Source: Rhytidiadelphus loreus (Eukaryota > Streptophyta > Bryopsida > Hypnales > Hylocomiaceae). From it: a stretch of DNA of 64,000 nt. A program made the translations under genes and the position numbers. This document shows, in pieces, positions 11,791 through 21,748 of this stretch (position 1 is the first letter of the stretch; every line of letters starts with the position of its first letter). Location: the NCBI GenBank assembly GCA_947034895.1, contig OX344762.1, positions 40,156,760 through 40,220,759 of the forward strand. Reading direction: 5' to 3'. The notes under the pieces were generated by a model, which did not search any database, was not told the origin of the DNA, and worked only from the letters and a program-made list of their open reading frames with translations.

Positions 11791-12009
11791 ATGTGCTAGC
11801 AACCATGCCTTGCATGAGTAGATTATAAGACTATGAATCTTCTTAGCTTAAAATTTTTGTATTATAAATTTTGAATTAAAAAAATTGTGTTTAAGAATCA
11901 AGGGGAAAGTCTAAGAATAATTTTCTTAAACTTTATTATCATTCTTAAAAAAATCTTAAGTAGAAGAAGGTACAAGTTTGATGGAGAAGTTAAATGTAAA
12001 AATTGCATT

Positions 12010-12300
12010 CAAAAACAAATCCAATACGTTATTTCTTGAAGAAGTTTCTATGATTGCTCACAAAACAAGAAGCTTTATAATTTTCACATCTCTAATTCAA
12101 ATGAAATGAATAAAGTTTCTTTATGTAAAAAAAATTACAATATGTGAATAACAAATTTTAGTTTAAATTTTTTGTGGATTTGGTTTTCTACCTTTGACAT
12201 AAAATTTGAGCTTAGGATAGCATAACTTTTGCTCCCAAGTACCAACCAAAATAAAGATTATATTACTAGAAAGCAAGAGTGTTTTTTAACTTTAAAATAT
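12010..12300 (+). repeat. Fragment of the long dispersed family
   Basis: Diverged match to the middle of the element at 44826-46150, including TCTTGAAGAAGTT, TAACTTTTGCTCC and the following stretch on both sides. No ends were seen. Confidence 0.5.
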
Positions 12301-12739
12301 GTTTAAAAAGGTTATGACAAAATTTGAGATCACATAAATTACTCCAAGGACAAATAAAGAGGTCTTGAGTTTTTAGAAGTTGTCCTTTTAGCACCCATGG
12401 TATACTGATAGCAAAGAAGTAACCACATTCTTAATCTATTGTTTGAAATATGCCTATTATTGATTGTATATGATATATTTTTTAATTTTTTAATTGTATG
12501 TTGAATACATATTATGAGGATGTATTTCCTGAGCATATGGTGTTTGACATTTCTTCTTATTAAAGTGTATGTAGTGTTAGAAGGTCTTATTGGTTGTTGG
12601 TTGATAACTGGTTCAACAATAGTTGATGTCAAATTTAGGGAAGGGGTAGGATTAGCTAGTAGCTAACTACCTAGGGTTGGATTTGGCTACTTTCATTACA
12701 AAAATCTAAACCTTGTAAGAAGTTGCTAGTTTTGCGCAT
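12301..12739. other. AT-rich DNA, no recognised content
   Basis: Only chance reading frames. No repeat structure noticed. Confidence 0.5.
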
Positions 12740-12975
12740 GCACATACATTTTTATGCAATTTCGATGCAATTAGGGATTTTTTTTCCCGGATCTGACGTG
12801 GCACCGCTAGTGCCATGTCAACGCCATGTCAGATGACAACTTTTCAAATATTTTTTATTTTTTAGATATTTAAAAAAATAATATTTTTATTTTTTCTGTA
12901 CTTGCACTGCGGGGCTGCCAAAATCAAACATTTGCAACCCTTTGCAGGGTTCAGATTTTTTGTAATGGAAGTAAG
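12740..12975 (-). mobile_element. Family-B palindromic MITE copy (reverse orientation)
   Basis: Contains CTGACGTGGCACCGCTAG and GCCATGTCAACGCCATGTCAG, the hairpin core of this family, followed by an AT-rich spacer and a GC-richer block in reverse order compared with 41796-42095. Ends are uncertain. Confidence 0.45.
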
Positions 12976-13499
12976 GGCTAGTCCTTATCACTCCTTAGAT
13001 TTTTAGTGTTTTTGAGATGTGGGATGCACTTAGGGTGCTAAGTTGTATGTTTGTTGGTGTTTTATTGAAAGAAGCATTGATGTGAAGAATTTTGGGTGTA
13101 TTTGGATAAAGTGTTGGATTAAAACAATATTTTGGATCTAAAAGTTTGTATACCATAATATCAATTTTTATATCTAAATCTTTTATGGAAATGAAGATAT
13201 AAAGCATCATAATTAGGAATCCAAGGCAAAAAAAAGGGTGTATCTGGGAGCTTCAATCTTATTGAGTTCTTTTGATATGGCTATAGAACTTGAAGTTTTT
13301 TTTAACTTATCTAACTGTAGTCACCCTATTTCTTTTCAATTTTTACAATTTGTCTTTTACTGTTGAAACTAGTAGTAAGCTTGCAGTTTTTGGCTAATTG
13401 AAGTGGGATAATAGGTTGATGATTACAATAGTTCCATAATTAGTAAAGGATAACTATTAGTCACGAACTATTAACTAATTGTTTCACATTAATGAAGAC

Positions 13500-14165
13500 A
13501 ACTGATCGGCTGGCAATTCAGGCAGTTTTTCCTTCGTTCTCTTTCAAGGCATATAGTCTGACAAGTTGTAGTTCTTCACTCCTCCACTCTCTCGGTCTTC
13601 TCGGTATTTGTTGCAGTTTTTAGTCAAATTGTTTTGTTGTACTTATGAACTCCTTCAATGTTAATGCAAGTATATTCTTACAAGTTGTTGTTTTGGTGTT
13701 AGTCCAGTGATTGGACTTTGTAGAGATTGTGTGTGTCTGTGTATGTTTGATTGACCAGTTGTAGTGATGTGTTTGATTGTTTTAACAAGTTGTGGATTTA
13801 CTGCGTGTGATGATTTGTTTGTGTGAATGCTAAGGAAATCTGGTTGTGGTGAAAAGTATTTATAACTTGCCTATGTTTTGATCTTTTTATTGGTGGACTT
13901 GGATGTTCGTTAATTGTTGGTAATTGGATACAATTTGTTGGAAACAAATTATTTGGATGTAACACTATTGCGGTAGTTTGTACCTGTTGCGTGTGAAAGA
14001 CTAAGTGTCTAAGTGGGAGAACTGGACTTGTGAAGTGTGGGAAAACTCCGAGAGATTCAACTGTGATTCCTGGTGATGGAGATATGGCCACTCAACAATT
14101 GGTTGAGCTTCTGCCGAATGATTTATGCGCTCACTCTGGTAAGTCAGACCATTACATGTTGTATT
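13500..14165 (+). pseudogene. Possible gene 5' fragment (leader plus first exon)
   Basis: Base composition is less AT-rich than its surroundings. An ATG at 14082 opens MATQQLVELLPNDLCAHSG in a good start context and runs straight into a GTAAGT donor at 14140. No second exon could be found within the following 2 kb. This would fit a gene fragment carried in the loop of the large inverted-repeat structure, or chance. I do not recognise the peptide. Confidence 0.25.
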
Positions 14166-14220
14166 TTGATTGCCATTTACAGCCGTATCTAAATTGTCAA
14201 ATGAATGGCACAGTTGTATG

Positions 14221-15030
14221 AACTCATGTTGACTATTTGTTTTAGAGTTTGATACATCATTTAATTGTTGCTTAGTAGTTACACAGACTAATAGTTTAGA
14301 GAATAAGGATTGGATAAACCATTTGTTGATAAAAAGGGAATCGGTAAAGAATTAACTAGTGGCCAGTATTGTATGAATCAAATGTTCAATCAGGTTTGTT
14401 AGATATGGTTGGTGGAAAAAGAAGATTTGATTTAGATATGGAAATTTAGTTCTACACAAATTGTCTTTAGATTGAACATTTGGTATTGGATCATATCCAA
14501 ACTAACTCCAACCATTTGTGTATAAGTTAGAAATAAGAAGACTTGTAGAGAATAATACTTTGTTAGGCATATTTTACCTGTGGTTGTGAAGTTGTGTAGA
14601 TAAATAAAGGAGCTTGCATTACACATTCATGCCCTACATTTAGATAGCGACAAATTGTTTTTAGATAGGACAGGGACTTTTTCTTGAGCATCCTAAAAGT
14701 AGTAATTTGGATAGCTAAATAGTGACAGTAACAATTTGTTGGATAAAAATAATCACCAATAATTAATGAACATGTGTACAATTATATAAATCTATTATAT
14801 ATCTGCATTTGTCTAGTACTAGATCATGAGCATGACAAATTATGGTCAAACCTGACAAATTGTTGAGAAACTCCCTTAGAATACTAGACAGGACTGGGAC
14901 TGCATTTCATGTGTCCATAGCATTATTAAGGACTGGCTAACAAATTTGTAAACTTGGGAATAAAAGTGGATATTAATTATTATAATTTTAAGAGTTATTA
15001 ATATGTATTTCCTATTCCATTTCTAATTAC
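14221..15030. other. AT-rich DNA, no recognised content
   Basis: No reading frame with a plausible product and no clear repeats. Confidence 0.5.
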
Positions 15031-15121
15031 GTGTGACTTTAGTCACAATACATTAGACTACTTGATCATTCCTCTAGATTTGAACCCCTATACTATAGTC
15101 CTGGGTTTTGTGGAATTTAGA
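15031..15121 (+). repeat. Dispersed repeat shared with 37591-37679
   Basis: Both stretches carry GTGACTTTAGTCACAAT, CATTAGACTA, TTGATCATTCCT and CCCCTATACTATAGTC in the same order with a few substitutions. Function unknown. Confidence 0.75.
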
Positions 15122-15240
15122 CAAAATCTAGACTACACTAATACCTTGTATCAAAAACTTGGCTACATGAAATTTGAACCTACAAATTATGCACAAAATA
15201 CAATTGAGGTATTGAGGCCATGACTTGGCAAAAAGTTAAT

Positions 15241-15598
15241 AGTGGAGAAACGTCCACAAGAGTTGACTAGTAATTTAGATCAAAGTGAAAATTGACATGT
15301 GAATACTTGAAAAGTTTATTTACATTGAAAAAAGGTTCAAGACATTTGAAGAGACTTTCCATTATTTATTCTAGGTTGAAGGTACCTATACTAATTTCTA
15401 AGTTATCTTTGAAAGTCAGGAGTGGAAAAATTTTCACCAAAGTTAGACAATATCTTAGATCAAGGTGAACATTTATATGGTAGTATTTGACTAGTTGATA
15501 TACATTGTACCATATTAAGATATTTGGAGAGACTGTCCATTATTTATCCTAGGTCGAAGAACCTATGCCAATTTCTAGATTATCATGGAAATTATAGG
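15241..15598 (+). repeat. Diverged tandem duplication, about 179-bp unit
   Basis: Two consecutive units share TTAGATCAA, GAGACT.TCCATTATTTAT, CTAGGT.GAAG and CCAATTTCTA-like blocks in the same order. Identity is moderate. Confidence 0.65.
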
Positions 15599-16190
15599 AT
15601 TGGGATTTGGATAAAAGGAAATTTGGGAATACATCCACAGTTATTAAGGGGGGGTACATATACAAAGAGATTATATAAAAAGCATTTCCACAACAAAAGT
15701 CCTATGCTATTTCATACCTATTCGCACAACACTGTAACAAAAATTCTAAATTAAGATCAAGGTCTAGAAAGAATTGAAAAGAAAAAAATTTGGAATGAAT
15801 TCATGGACATTAAAAAAATAAACTTATTTGGCATTGAAATATTTCATTGTAATAAAATTTATATTGTTATAGAAGTCTATAGTGTGACTTCCTTTTGTAA
15901 TTATCTATAGTGACGAAACACAATGACATGACTCTTTTTTTTATTGTCCTCAACCCTTGAAATTCAACCATAATAAATTTTATTTTCATAACCAAATTTA
16001 CTATTGTTTGTCAATTTCTTTCTCATGACAATGTATGTATTCAAGGTGTATGCCTTTTCAATAAGAAGAAAAAACTCCAACCTATTTTGAGAGTTGACAT
16101 GAACTTAGAGTCTATTGACCATGAGTCCCAATTGTAATTTAAGTGAACTATACGAAAAACACCATGACTAGATACCTCTCTACTATTAGT

Positions 16191-16394
16191 GTTGTGGGAC
16201 CTTGGATGGATAAACTTTGAATTTATGCTAGTTTAATGGTGGTTGGATTCATTTATTTCTCTAGTAGTACTAATTGTAAGAAAAACACCATGACTAGGTA
16301 CGCCTCTACAAAATCTAAATGATGATCTAATTAGCGCTCCAACCACCATTTAATTGTTATAAATTAAGAGTCTCTTCATCCAAGGTCCTACAAT
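16191..16394. repeat. Inverted repeat, about 60-bp arms
   Basis: Arms at about 16191-16248 and 16338-16394 pair through GGACCTTGGATG / CATCCAAGGTCC and AATGGTGGTTGGA / TCCAACCACCATT, with mismatches. A direct repeat GAAAAACACCATGACTAG occurs at 16154 and 16279. Confidence 0.7.
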
Positions 16395-16624
16395 ACTTTT
16401 TGAGGGTTGCAGTAAGTGACTCTTGGACTACGTACCATTACTAGAAGGGAGGCTCTATACTACACTAGAAAAAAAACCCAATAACTATCTAAAGGAGAGC
16501 ATGAATTGAAATATTGATATTTGTATTGTTAATTAAATGGACAAAATCTATAGATGTGATATTTTCGTTAAAGTATGAGAGAATTTGTAGAAGGAGTTTG
16601 GTTGTTTACAAGTTTTCTTTTGTA

Positions 16625-17770
16625 GATTGAGTTGCTCTAACAACAAACATAAGCTAGTTTGGCCATATTCAAGTTACTTCATCAAACTTTCGAACACCAA
16701 GCTTTTTCTTAAGTGTTGCATTTGCACTTGCTACTAACATAGTAAGGTAGGGTGCTCTAAAAGCGCCCCCGCTCTAAAAGCAACCACTGTCATAGAGGTA
16801 CATTTTGCTTTCTTCAATGTACCACTAGTGTACATTTCAAAGAGTGGTCGCTTTAATTTGGCGACCATTGGGTTTCAACTTCAAAAATTCATAACTAATT
16901 CTACAAAGGTCCAAAAAATATGGAACAACTTGGGTTTCATGCCAATTCCATTTTTCCCTTCCTACAAAAATGTACCGGAAATTATTTCGAGGAGTTTTGG
17001 TTCCCCCAAATGCAATGGGCAACTCTCAAGTCCGCCTTAAGACCAGACTGCCGCACCTGGTTATAAATCTGAGGTGATTTCTCGATGCGGGATTTTGAAC
17101 TCATCCCAGGCGCAGATGTTACTGTATGACCTCATGAAACTGAGCCTCGATGCGGGATTTTGAGCTTATCACATCACTCAGGCCAGCTTCCATGGCCATG
17201 ACTTAACTTAACGGTTAGTTGTTGACCCCATTGAAGAGCATCATCTCCCGCCCCAAGACCTGCTGCGTCACCCCTCCATCTCCACTTGACAGAGCTTCAA
17301 GTCATGGTGTGGCTGGCAAACTAGGGTTCGGAATTCATGGCCAAGCACCCAACATGTTCGTAGCACTCATAAGTTACATATCCCGCATCGAGGTGTTGCT
17401 GCGGTGGGTGAACGGGGAATGGACGAATATCCCGCATCAAGAAAGGCCTGGTTAGTGCAAAAATAATAGGAGCCGGCATGGCTGGTGGCCAGGGATAGGG
17501 CGCGGGGGGAACCTTATCCCGGCCCAAGAAGTTACAACTGGACAAAAATCCCACCCCAAGAAATTACAACTGGACAAAAATCCCGCTTCAAGAAAGGCCC
17601 AAAAGCTGCAATTAATTACTCCATATAAGCTTGCTTATGTGGCTGGAGATGGTGCATGTGTGGAGCTAGAGAACCCGCCCATTGATATCCCGCCCCAAGA
17701 AGCTTGATATTACCTTCCAACTGGACAAAAATCCCGCATCGAGGAAAAGCAAGCGGGCTGGGGGGGGGGG
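16625..17770 (-). repeat. Right inverted arm (1146 bp)
   Basis: Mirror copy of the left arm. Its inner edge begins at GATTGAGTTGCTC (16625) and its outer edge is an 11-G run. Immediately outside lies unrelated, more GC-balanced DNA upstream of the agmatine deiminase gene. Confidence 0.9.
16745..17058 (-). mobile_element. MITE of the AGGTAGG family inside the right arm
   Basis: Mirror image of 5915-6228. It starts with TA then AGGTAGGGTGCTCTAAAAG. It predates the inverted arrangement, because both arms carry it at the same position. Confidence 0.6.
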
Positions 17771-19029
17771 TCAGGGGACAGCTAGCTGCCTGACCTGAGT
17801 TTTTCCAGGAAGGGGAGGTAACTTAACTTCATCCAAAAACTAAATTAAAAGAGGGATGCCACATATTTATCCTGGCTTGAGCCGTGCCCATTAATTGAAT
17901 TCCCCGGGTGTAGCAACTGAATAACTTGGGACTCAAACATCCATTGAAGCTTACCATACCTTACCTTTACTGGCCACCACCCACAAGTAATGAAGCCTAA
18001 GCCTGTGCAAACCCCTGCCATCTAACTTATTAGCCATAAGCTTACATCCCCAACACAAATGATGAACAAGTGCAAGAGAAGCAGTTGGCCTCCGACCCAC
18101 AACTGAAATTCAAGCAAAGGGACACACACACAAGTTACTGTACAGCCACTCATGTGCTGTCTGCAATCAGGAAGAATAAATCTTCCAAAAACGCAGCCAG
18201 GTGATGGAAAACTGAAGGGCGGGGCCCTGGCTGGCAGTTTCAGTTGCTGGATCCATCCGAGAGAGCGTCCAAGTAGTTGGGCTTTCTAGTACGGTAATGG
18301 CCATGGTGAGTGGGGAATATTACCGAGGCAAATCTTCTTCGGAGTTGACACTCCGCTCTGACCAAGGCTCCAGCAACTGGGCTGGAGCACCCAACGGAAT
18401 TACCGAGCTGATTTGACGTAATCGTGCGTGTGACACTGAAATTGATTTAGTGCAGGTTGAAATATCACTGTACTGTACAGTACAGCACCCACTTTTTCAA
18501 CAATAAAATTTGAAGTGATACTACTTTCATAGGTGATTTGAATTCCTATCCTTACTGTAATTACGAGAAATCAGTGTGGGGCATGAATGCCTCCTTTACA
18601 AGAAATGCAGACTAATAAGGTAACAAGAGATAAGATGGCAAGATCACCAGTCACGCCCTCCGCGAAGGTTGCAGGAGGGCAGCATTCTATCGCTGTCATT
18701 CTTTGCGAGTCACACGTACAGTACATGGCCAGTCACGTACTGAAGAATATTATTTAAACTTGCTCAGCTGTAACAGTTACTGGAGTTCGATCTCACGCCG
18801 TCACTCTGAAGAGAGGCCCAAGTGCAAAGTGCTGATTCAGGTGCTGATTCTAGATTCCAGATTCGTGATTCGTTTGTTGACTCCAGACGTTAGCATCATC
18901 GTGGATTGGAGGTTAATAAGAATTCTGAGTCCGAGTTTCAAGGCGACAAGTTACAAGATGCCGAAACTGCAACGGTCGAGGGGGGGCCCAAGGTTTTTGC
19001 TGTGGAGTATTTTTGCAATTCGAGGCCAG
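17771..19029. other. Intergenic DNA upstream of agmatine deiminase
   Basis: Base composition is more balanced than in the repeat-filled region to the left. It contains the short palindrome TGTACTGTACAGTACA near 18471 and a small frame at 18297-18416. The longer + frame 18703-19194 is Arg/Ser-rich without any recognisable domain and runs across the likely promoter, so it was not accepted as a gene. Confidence 0.6.
18297..18416 (+). CDS. Small open reading frame, 39 aa, unsupported
   Basis: ATG at 18297 opens a 39-residue frame beginning MAMVSGEYYRGKSSSEL and ending at TGA 18414-18416. The composition is protein-like and the region is less AT-rich than average, but there is no domain, no homologue I recognise and no ribosomal evidence. 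The ATG lies between inverted CGGTAAT / ATTACCG heptamers. It may be chance or a small peptide. Confidence 0.12.
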   Translation: MAMVSGEYYRGKSSSELTLRSDQGSSNWAGAPNGITELI

Positions 19030-19036
19030 TATAAAG
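19030..19036 (+). promoter_or_regulatory. TATA-like box for agmatine deiminase
   Basis: TATAAAG at 19030 lies about 385 bp before the chosen start codon. With usual plant spacing, transcription would start near 19060 and leave a leader of about 350 bases. Inferred from sequence only. Confidence 0.4.
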
Positions 19037-19414
19037 TGAGGAACTCGTTGTGCAAGTTTCAAAGCTTGCGCACTTCATCTGCCTCAATTCAGTCTCGATT
19101 GGCGTACTTCCCTCAGTGCTCCAATTCTGTGGCAGGAGACACTTCTCTGCTGCACGGTCTTCAATTGCAGTTCGTTTTCTGCAAGCTTCGCTAGTACGGG
19201 TGGGTGTCCATGCCAGAGGATGATATCGATGCGATCCTTGTAATTCTTCTTCTTGCTAACCTTGCTTTCGTGTTGGTCAGCACAAGAATTAATATAATTC
19301 TGTGCATGGTGTTGGGTGTTATTTGTAGAATGTGTGGGATGAAGTACGTGCTGATTGGGAGTGGAATGGGTGTATGGTTGAATGGCGTGTACAGAATAGA
19401 CTGTCTTCGCGGCC

Positions 19415-21748
19415 ATGGCGTCGACTTCGAAGCCAACTCCCAAGGAGCTGGGGTACACCATGCCCGGTACGTAATAGCCGTTGGAGAGAAATCTAATTTC
19501 AGTGCCAGCGGTTGCTGACATTTGACGAATTTGCACTTGTGTCTAAAATAATTCGATGTAATAGTTCCCATGCTGGTGGGTCTTGTTAGTCTGCAAATTT
19601 TGTGGTGAGAAACATATATTGACCCTGAACTGCCTTGGTATACGTGGTCGCTAGCTGACCGTGGGTTGGCAATGGCCGCATGGCGGTGGTGCCGTGGTGT
19701 GCAGGGGAATTCGAGAAGCACGCGGGGTGCTGGATGGGATGGCCGTACGACGGGAATTTGTGGAGAGACAATGCCAAGCCGGCGCAGGCGCAGTACGCCG
19801 CCATCGCCAAAGCCATCTCGCAATTCGAGCCGCTCACCATGTTCACGCACCCGGGCGAGGTGAGAAAAAAAAATTCGTTACCGCCGCCGCATTCAGCTCT
19901 GAATATTCTTCATGAACTTAAGTGGATGATTATCCTGCACATGGGCTCACCACCACCAGCAGCTGCAATTATATATATCCGTGAATTCCAATACACTACG
20001 TGTGCAATTCGATCATTACTTGAGCGTTCAGAATTGGGCTTGCTTGCTTGCAGCCGGCGGAAGTGGCGCGCGAATATCTCAAGGACGCGCCCAACGTCAC
20101 CGTGGTGGAGTTGGAAATTGAGGACGGCTGGACGCGCGATTGGGGACCCTCGGTGAGCTATCCAGCTTAGAACATATATACCCCAGTTGCTAGATCTCTC
20201 GCTGCTTGCTGACATTTCTTGTTCTCGGTGGACTATCTGCGTGGCGAACTGCAATTGAGCATGTATCCTCTGTGCGTGAGATGGTGCGTACGTTTTGATG
20301 CAACTTAATTAGACTCCTGCTTAGGAATCCGCGAATGATGATATATTACTGGTACGTGCCGCAGTGCATTTCCAAGGACGACCCTGCGACGGGGAAGCGC
20401 GTGGTGGCGGGCGTGCACTGGGACTACGACTGTTACGGCGGGCTGCTGAAGCAGCAGCTGGGCCTGCCCACCATGATGCCCAGCTGGGACAAGGACCACA
20501 ACGCGGGCCGCGCGCTGCTGCAGATGAACGGCCTGGAAGTGTTCGAGGCGCCCATCCACCTAGAGGGCGGATCCATCCACTCCGACGGTCAAGGGTACGC
20601 AAGCAAGCAACACTGGGTCCATTGCTCTTGCTACCGCAAGTTATTTCATGATTGGAATGATAAATCTTGTCTGACGCAGTTCCACTCGACTGATAGACTC
20701 TTCATTAATTTCTTTGGGTTCTTTAGAATGGCAATTTCCGCAGATCATACTAGTCCATATGGTCAATTTTGTTAAAATGGCAGTATTCCACATGCCATTT
20801 TAATGGAATATCTTCTACAAATGAAGAATAAGTGTGCCACGATAGGGTCATACATGTGCCAATTTTATGCCTAGCACATTCAAATCACTCCTAGTTCACG
20901 CATTTCCACTCCCCTCAGACAATCTTTCCATTGTTTTCATTCTTTCAGTGGTTTCATTTTGTGCCATTTTAATGAAATACCGCCATTTTAACAAAATTGA
21001 CCATTCCATGTTTCCTATTTTTGGTGGTTGCAAGAAGTGGAACCTGCATTGATGAATTTGTATTGCGATGCGTTGCATTGCAAATTCATATGTGCGTACC
21101 TGCCTGGACTGCTGCAGGACGCTCATGTGCACGGAGGAGTGTCTGCTACACGCGTCTCGCAACCCTCATCTCGGCAAGGCGGGCATCGAGAAGGTGCTGA
21201 AGGACTTTTTGGGTTTGGAGAAGATCATCTGGTTCTGGCGCGGCATCATGGGTGATGACGGCGTGGTGAACGGTCACGTGGACAACTTCTGCTGCTTCGT
21301 GCGTCCGGGCGTAGTGCTGCTGGCGTGGACGGACGACCAGGACGACCCGCAGTACGAGGTGTCGCAGGACGCGTACGCTCGACTGACGAGCACCACGGAT
21401 GCCAAGGGCCGCAAGCTCGAGGTGATCAAACTGCCGCGGCCACCGCCGCTGTTCCGCACGTTCAAGGAGTCCGGCGGGCTGGCGGAGGGGTACGTGGAGA
21501 AGGGCTACGTGCCGCGCGTCGCCGGCGAGCGCCTGCCGTCGACTTACATCAACCACTACTGCGCCAACGGCGGCGTGGTGGTGCCGCAGTTCGGCGGTGT
21601 GGCGGCAGCCGCGGACAAGCGCGCGCTGGAGATTATCCAGGAAGCATACGGGCCGGACTACAAGGTGGTGGGCGTGAGCTCGCGCGAGGTGGTGCTTAAC
21701 GCGGGCAACATCCACTGCATTACGCAGCAGCATCCCGCCGCCTGGTGA
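19415..21748 (+). CDS. AIH: Agmatine deiminase (agmatine iminohydrolase), 5 exons
   Basis: Hydrolyses agmatine to N-carbamoylputrescine plus ammonia, the second step of the arginine decarboxylase route to putrescine. Exons: 19415-19466, 19705-19859, 20054-20152, 20365-20594, 21118-21748. All have GT-AG borders and phases join cleanly into 388 residues, close to the roughly 380 of plant AIH. Visible family motifs: GYTMPGEFEKHAGCWMGWP near the N-terminus, DGWTRDWGP (residues 93-101), LEGGSIHSDGQG, TEECLLHASRNPH, GHVDNFCCF (catalytic-type His 232) and GNIHCITQQHP with the nucleophile Cys379. The start was chosen because MASTSKPTPKELGY leads directly into the conserved block. No transit peptide is evident. 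Exons 4 and 5 have very GC-rich third positions, unlike the AT-rich surroundings and the other two genes. Intron 4 holds a MITE (20759-21004). A 102-codon upstream frame overlaps the start codon. Confidence 0.95.
20759..21004. mobile_element. MITE in intron 4 of agmatine deiminase (246 bp)
   Basis: Ends in ATGGTCAATTTTGTTAAAAT and its inverse, with about 29 bp of near-perfect inverted identity continuing into GGC(A/G)GTATT. The pentamer TCCAT flanks both sides (20754-20758 and 21005-21009), which looks like a target-site duplication. Inner copies of GCCATTTTAATG-like motifs make it partly palindromic. It lies wholly in the intron. Confidence 0.85.

Larger units (their letters stand above)
5204..17770. 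mobile_element. 12.6-kb inverted-repeat structure (possible large non-autonomous DNA transposon)
   Basis: Two inverted arms, 5204-6348 and 16625-17770, enclose a 10.3-kb AT-rich loop. Coordinates of paired bases sum to 22973 from the inner edge to within 12 bp of the outer edge, so the arms carry essentially no indels. The outer edges are homopolymers: 10 C at 5204-5213 and 11 G at 17760-17770. No transposase is seen in the loop, which instead holds nested smaller elements. No convincing target-site duplication flanks the outer ends. It could be a foldback or Mutator-like element with long terminal inverted repeats, a segmental inverted duplication, or an assembly join at homopolymers. Confidence 0.6.

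Noticed and set aside
5204..17770. Regularly spaced 13-mers as a CRISPR array
   Set aside because: Spacing and orientation vary, units are short, and the context is a plant inverted repeat.
18703..19194. 163-codon + frame upstream of agmatine deiminase
   Set aside because: Arg/Ser-rich with no domain, crosses the likely TATA box and is overlapped by other frames. It reads as promoter and leader DNA.
19191..19850. 219-codon minus frame opposite agmatine deiminase exons 1-2
   Set aside because: Shadow of the real exons on the other strand. No domain of its own.
21146..21733. 195-codon minus frame opposite agmatine deiminase exon 5
   Set aside because: Produced by GC-rich third positions of the real exon. 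His/Val/Arg-rich and without homology.
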